64,000 bases of DNA from Bos javanicus (Eukaryota; Chordata; Mammalia; Artiodactyla; Bovidae): NCBI RefSeq assembly GCF_032452875.1, contig NW_026893830.1, positions 62,001 to 126,000 of the forward strand, read 5' to 3'. The position numbers were made by a program, and so were the translations under genes. The notes under the pieces were generated by a model that had not been told where the DNA came from, did no database searches, and worked only from the letters and a program-made list of their open reading frames with translations. This document shows positions 63,727 to 64,000 of the stretch, piece by piece (within the stretch, counting starts at the first letter, position 1; each line of letters begins with the position of its first letter).

Positions 63727-63961
63727 ATCTGGAGGCAATGAACAAAGAGCAGAGTAGGCAGGAATCAGTCAGCAGGCTATAATCATGGAACTCACTTCTG
63801 AGAAATCATGCTGTTCAGCTGGCAATAATCAAGTAGATGAGCAGGCAGGAATTATGCAGCACAGGTGGCCATTGTCAAGGAGATGACAGGCAGGAATGGT
63901 ACAGCTCAGCTGGCAATTTTCAAGCAGATGAGCAGACAGTAATCACGCAGCTCAGCAGGCC
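63727..63961 (+). repeat. Diverged 23-mer block, type B-like, last copy
   Basis: Similar to the block at 60,397, with private changes AAAGAGCAGAGTAGG, CTCACTTCTGAG, GGTGGCCATTG and GGAATGGTAC. The remaining ~40 bp of the window are 23-mers with GTTCACGTCGCTG. Confidence 0.88.
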
Positions 63962-64000
63962 CTGATCACGTGACTGAGCATGCACTGTTCACGTCGCTGA

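Overview
The window contains no gene that I can support. It is satellite DNA from end to end, best explained as centromeric or pericentromeric heterochromatin of a ruminant, most likely cattle or a close relative. Nearly every base belongs to a tandem repeat with a 23-bp period (22-bp variants are common). Its core words are TGATCACGTG and TGATCATGCA. The 23-bp unit, and a separate ~1.41-kb unit carrying an inserted retroviral LTR, match what I remember of the bovine 1.706 and 1.711a satellites. That identification is from memory and was not checked by a search.

Layout. (1) 1-12,830 is a very homogeneous 23-bp array, interrupted by eight ~240-bp blocks of strongly diverged 23-mers ('diverged blocks'). 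About half of it is an internal duplication offset by ~6.3 kb. (2) 12,830-14,843 is a decayed transition zone. (3) 14,844-~50,490 is a higher-order repeat with a 3.93-kb period. Each copy carries three diverged blocks in the order A-B-C. There are eight whole or altered copies, one copy fused by a ~1.0-kb deletion, and one partial copy. Insertions, deletions and one rearrangement with filler DNA are visible between copies. (4) ~50,490-51,109 is a decayed border. (5) 51,110-~60,190 is a tandem array of ~1.41-kb units, each made of a ~600-bp LTR, a tRNA-Lys-type primer binding site, a diverged block and ~550 bp of 23-mers. There are six complete LTRs and one LTR stump. (6) 60,190-64,000 returns to satellite resembling parts of the 3.93-kb repeat.

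The most interesting point is the structure of the LTR insertion. The sequence just after the 18-nt primer binding site is satellite, not a retroviral leader. It is the second half of a 23-mer whose first half lies immediately upstream of the LTR. The uninterrupted 23-mer survives in the 38 LTR-free diverged blocks of the window. The inserted DNA is therefore LTR + 2 nt + 18-nt primer binding site, with no second LTR, no leader and no target-site duplication. This is the outline of a plus-strand strong-stop DNA, the reverse-transcription intermediate that ends at the copied tRNA segment. The satellite then amplified the insertion, which placed a CCAAT/TATA-type promoter every ~1.4 kb, all pointing into satellite DNA.

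The short open frames of about 60-110 codons seen on both strands are by-products of the repeat. They recur in every diverged block, lack convincing starts, cross the satellite/LTR junction, and are not annotated as genes. I saw no tRNA, rRNA, CRISPR array, SINE or LINE.
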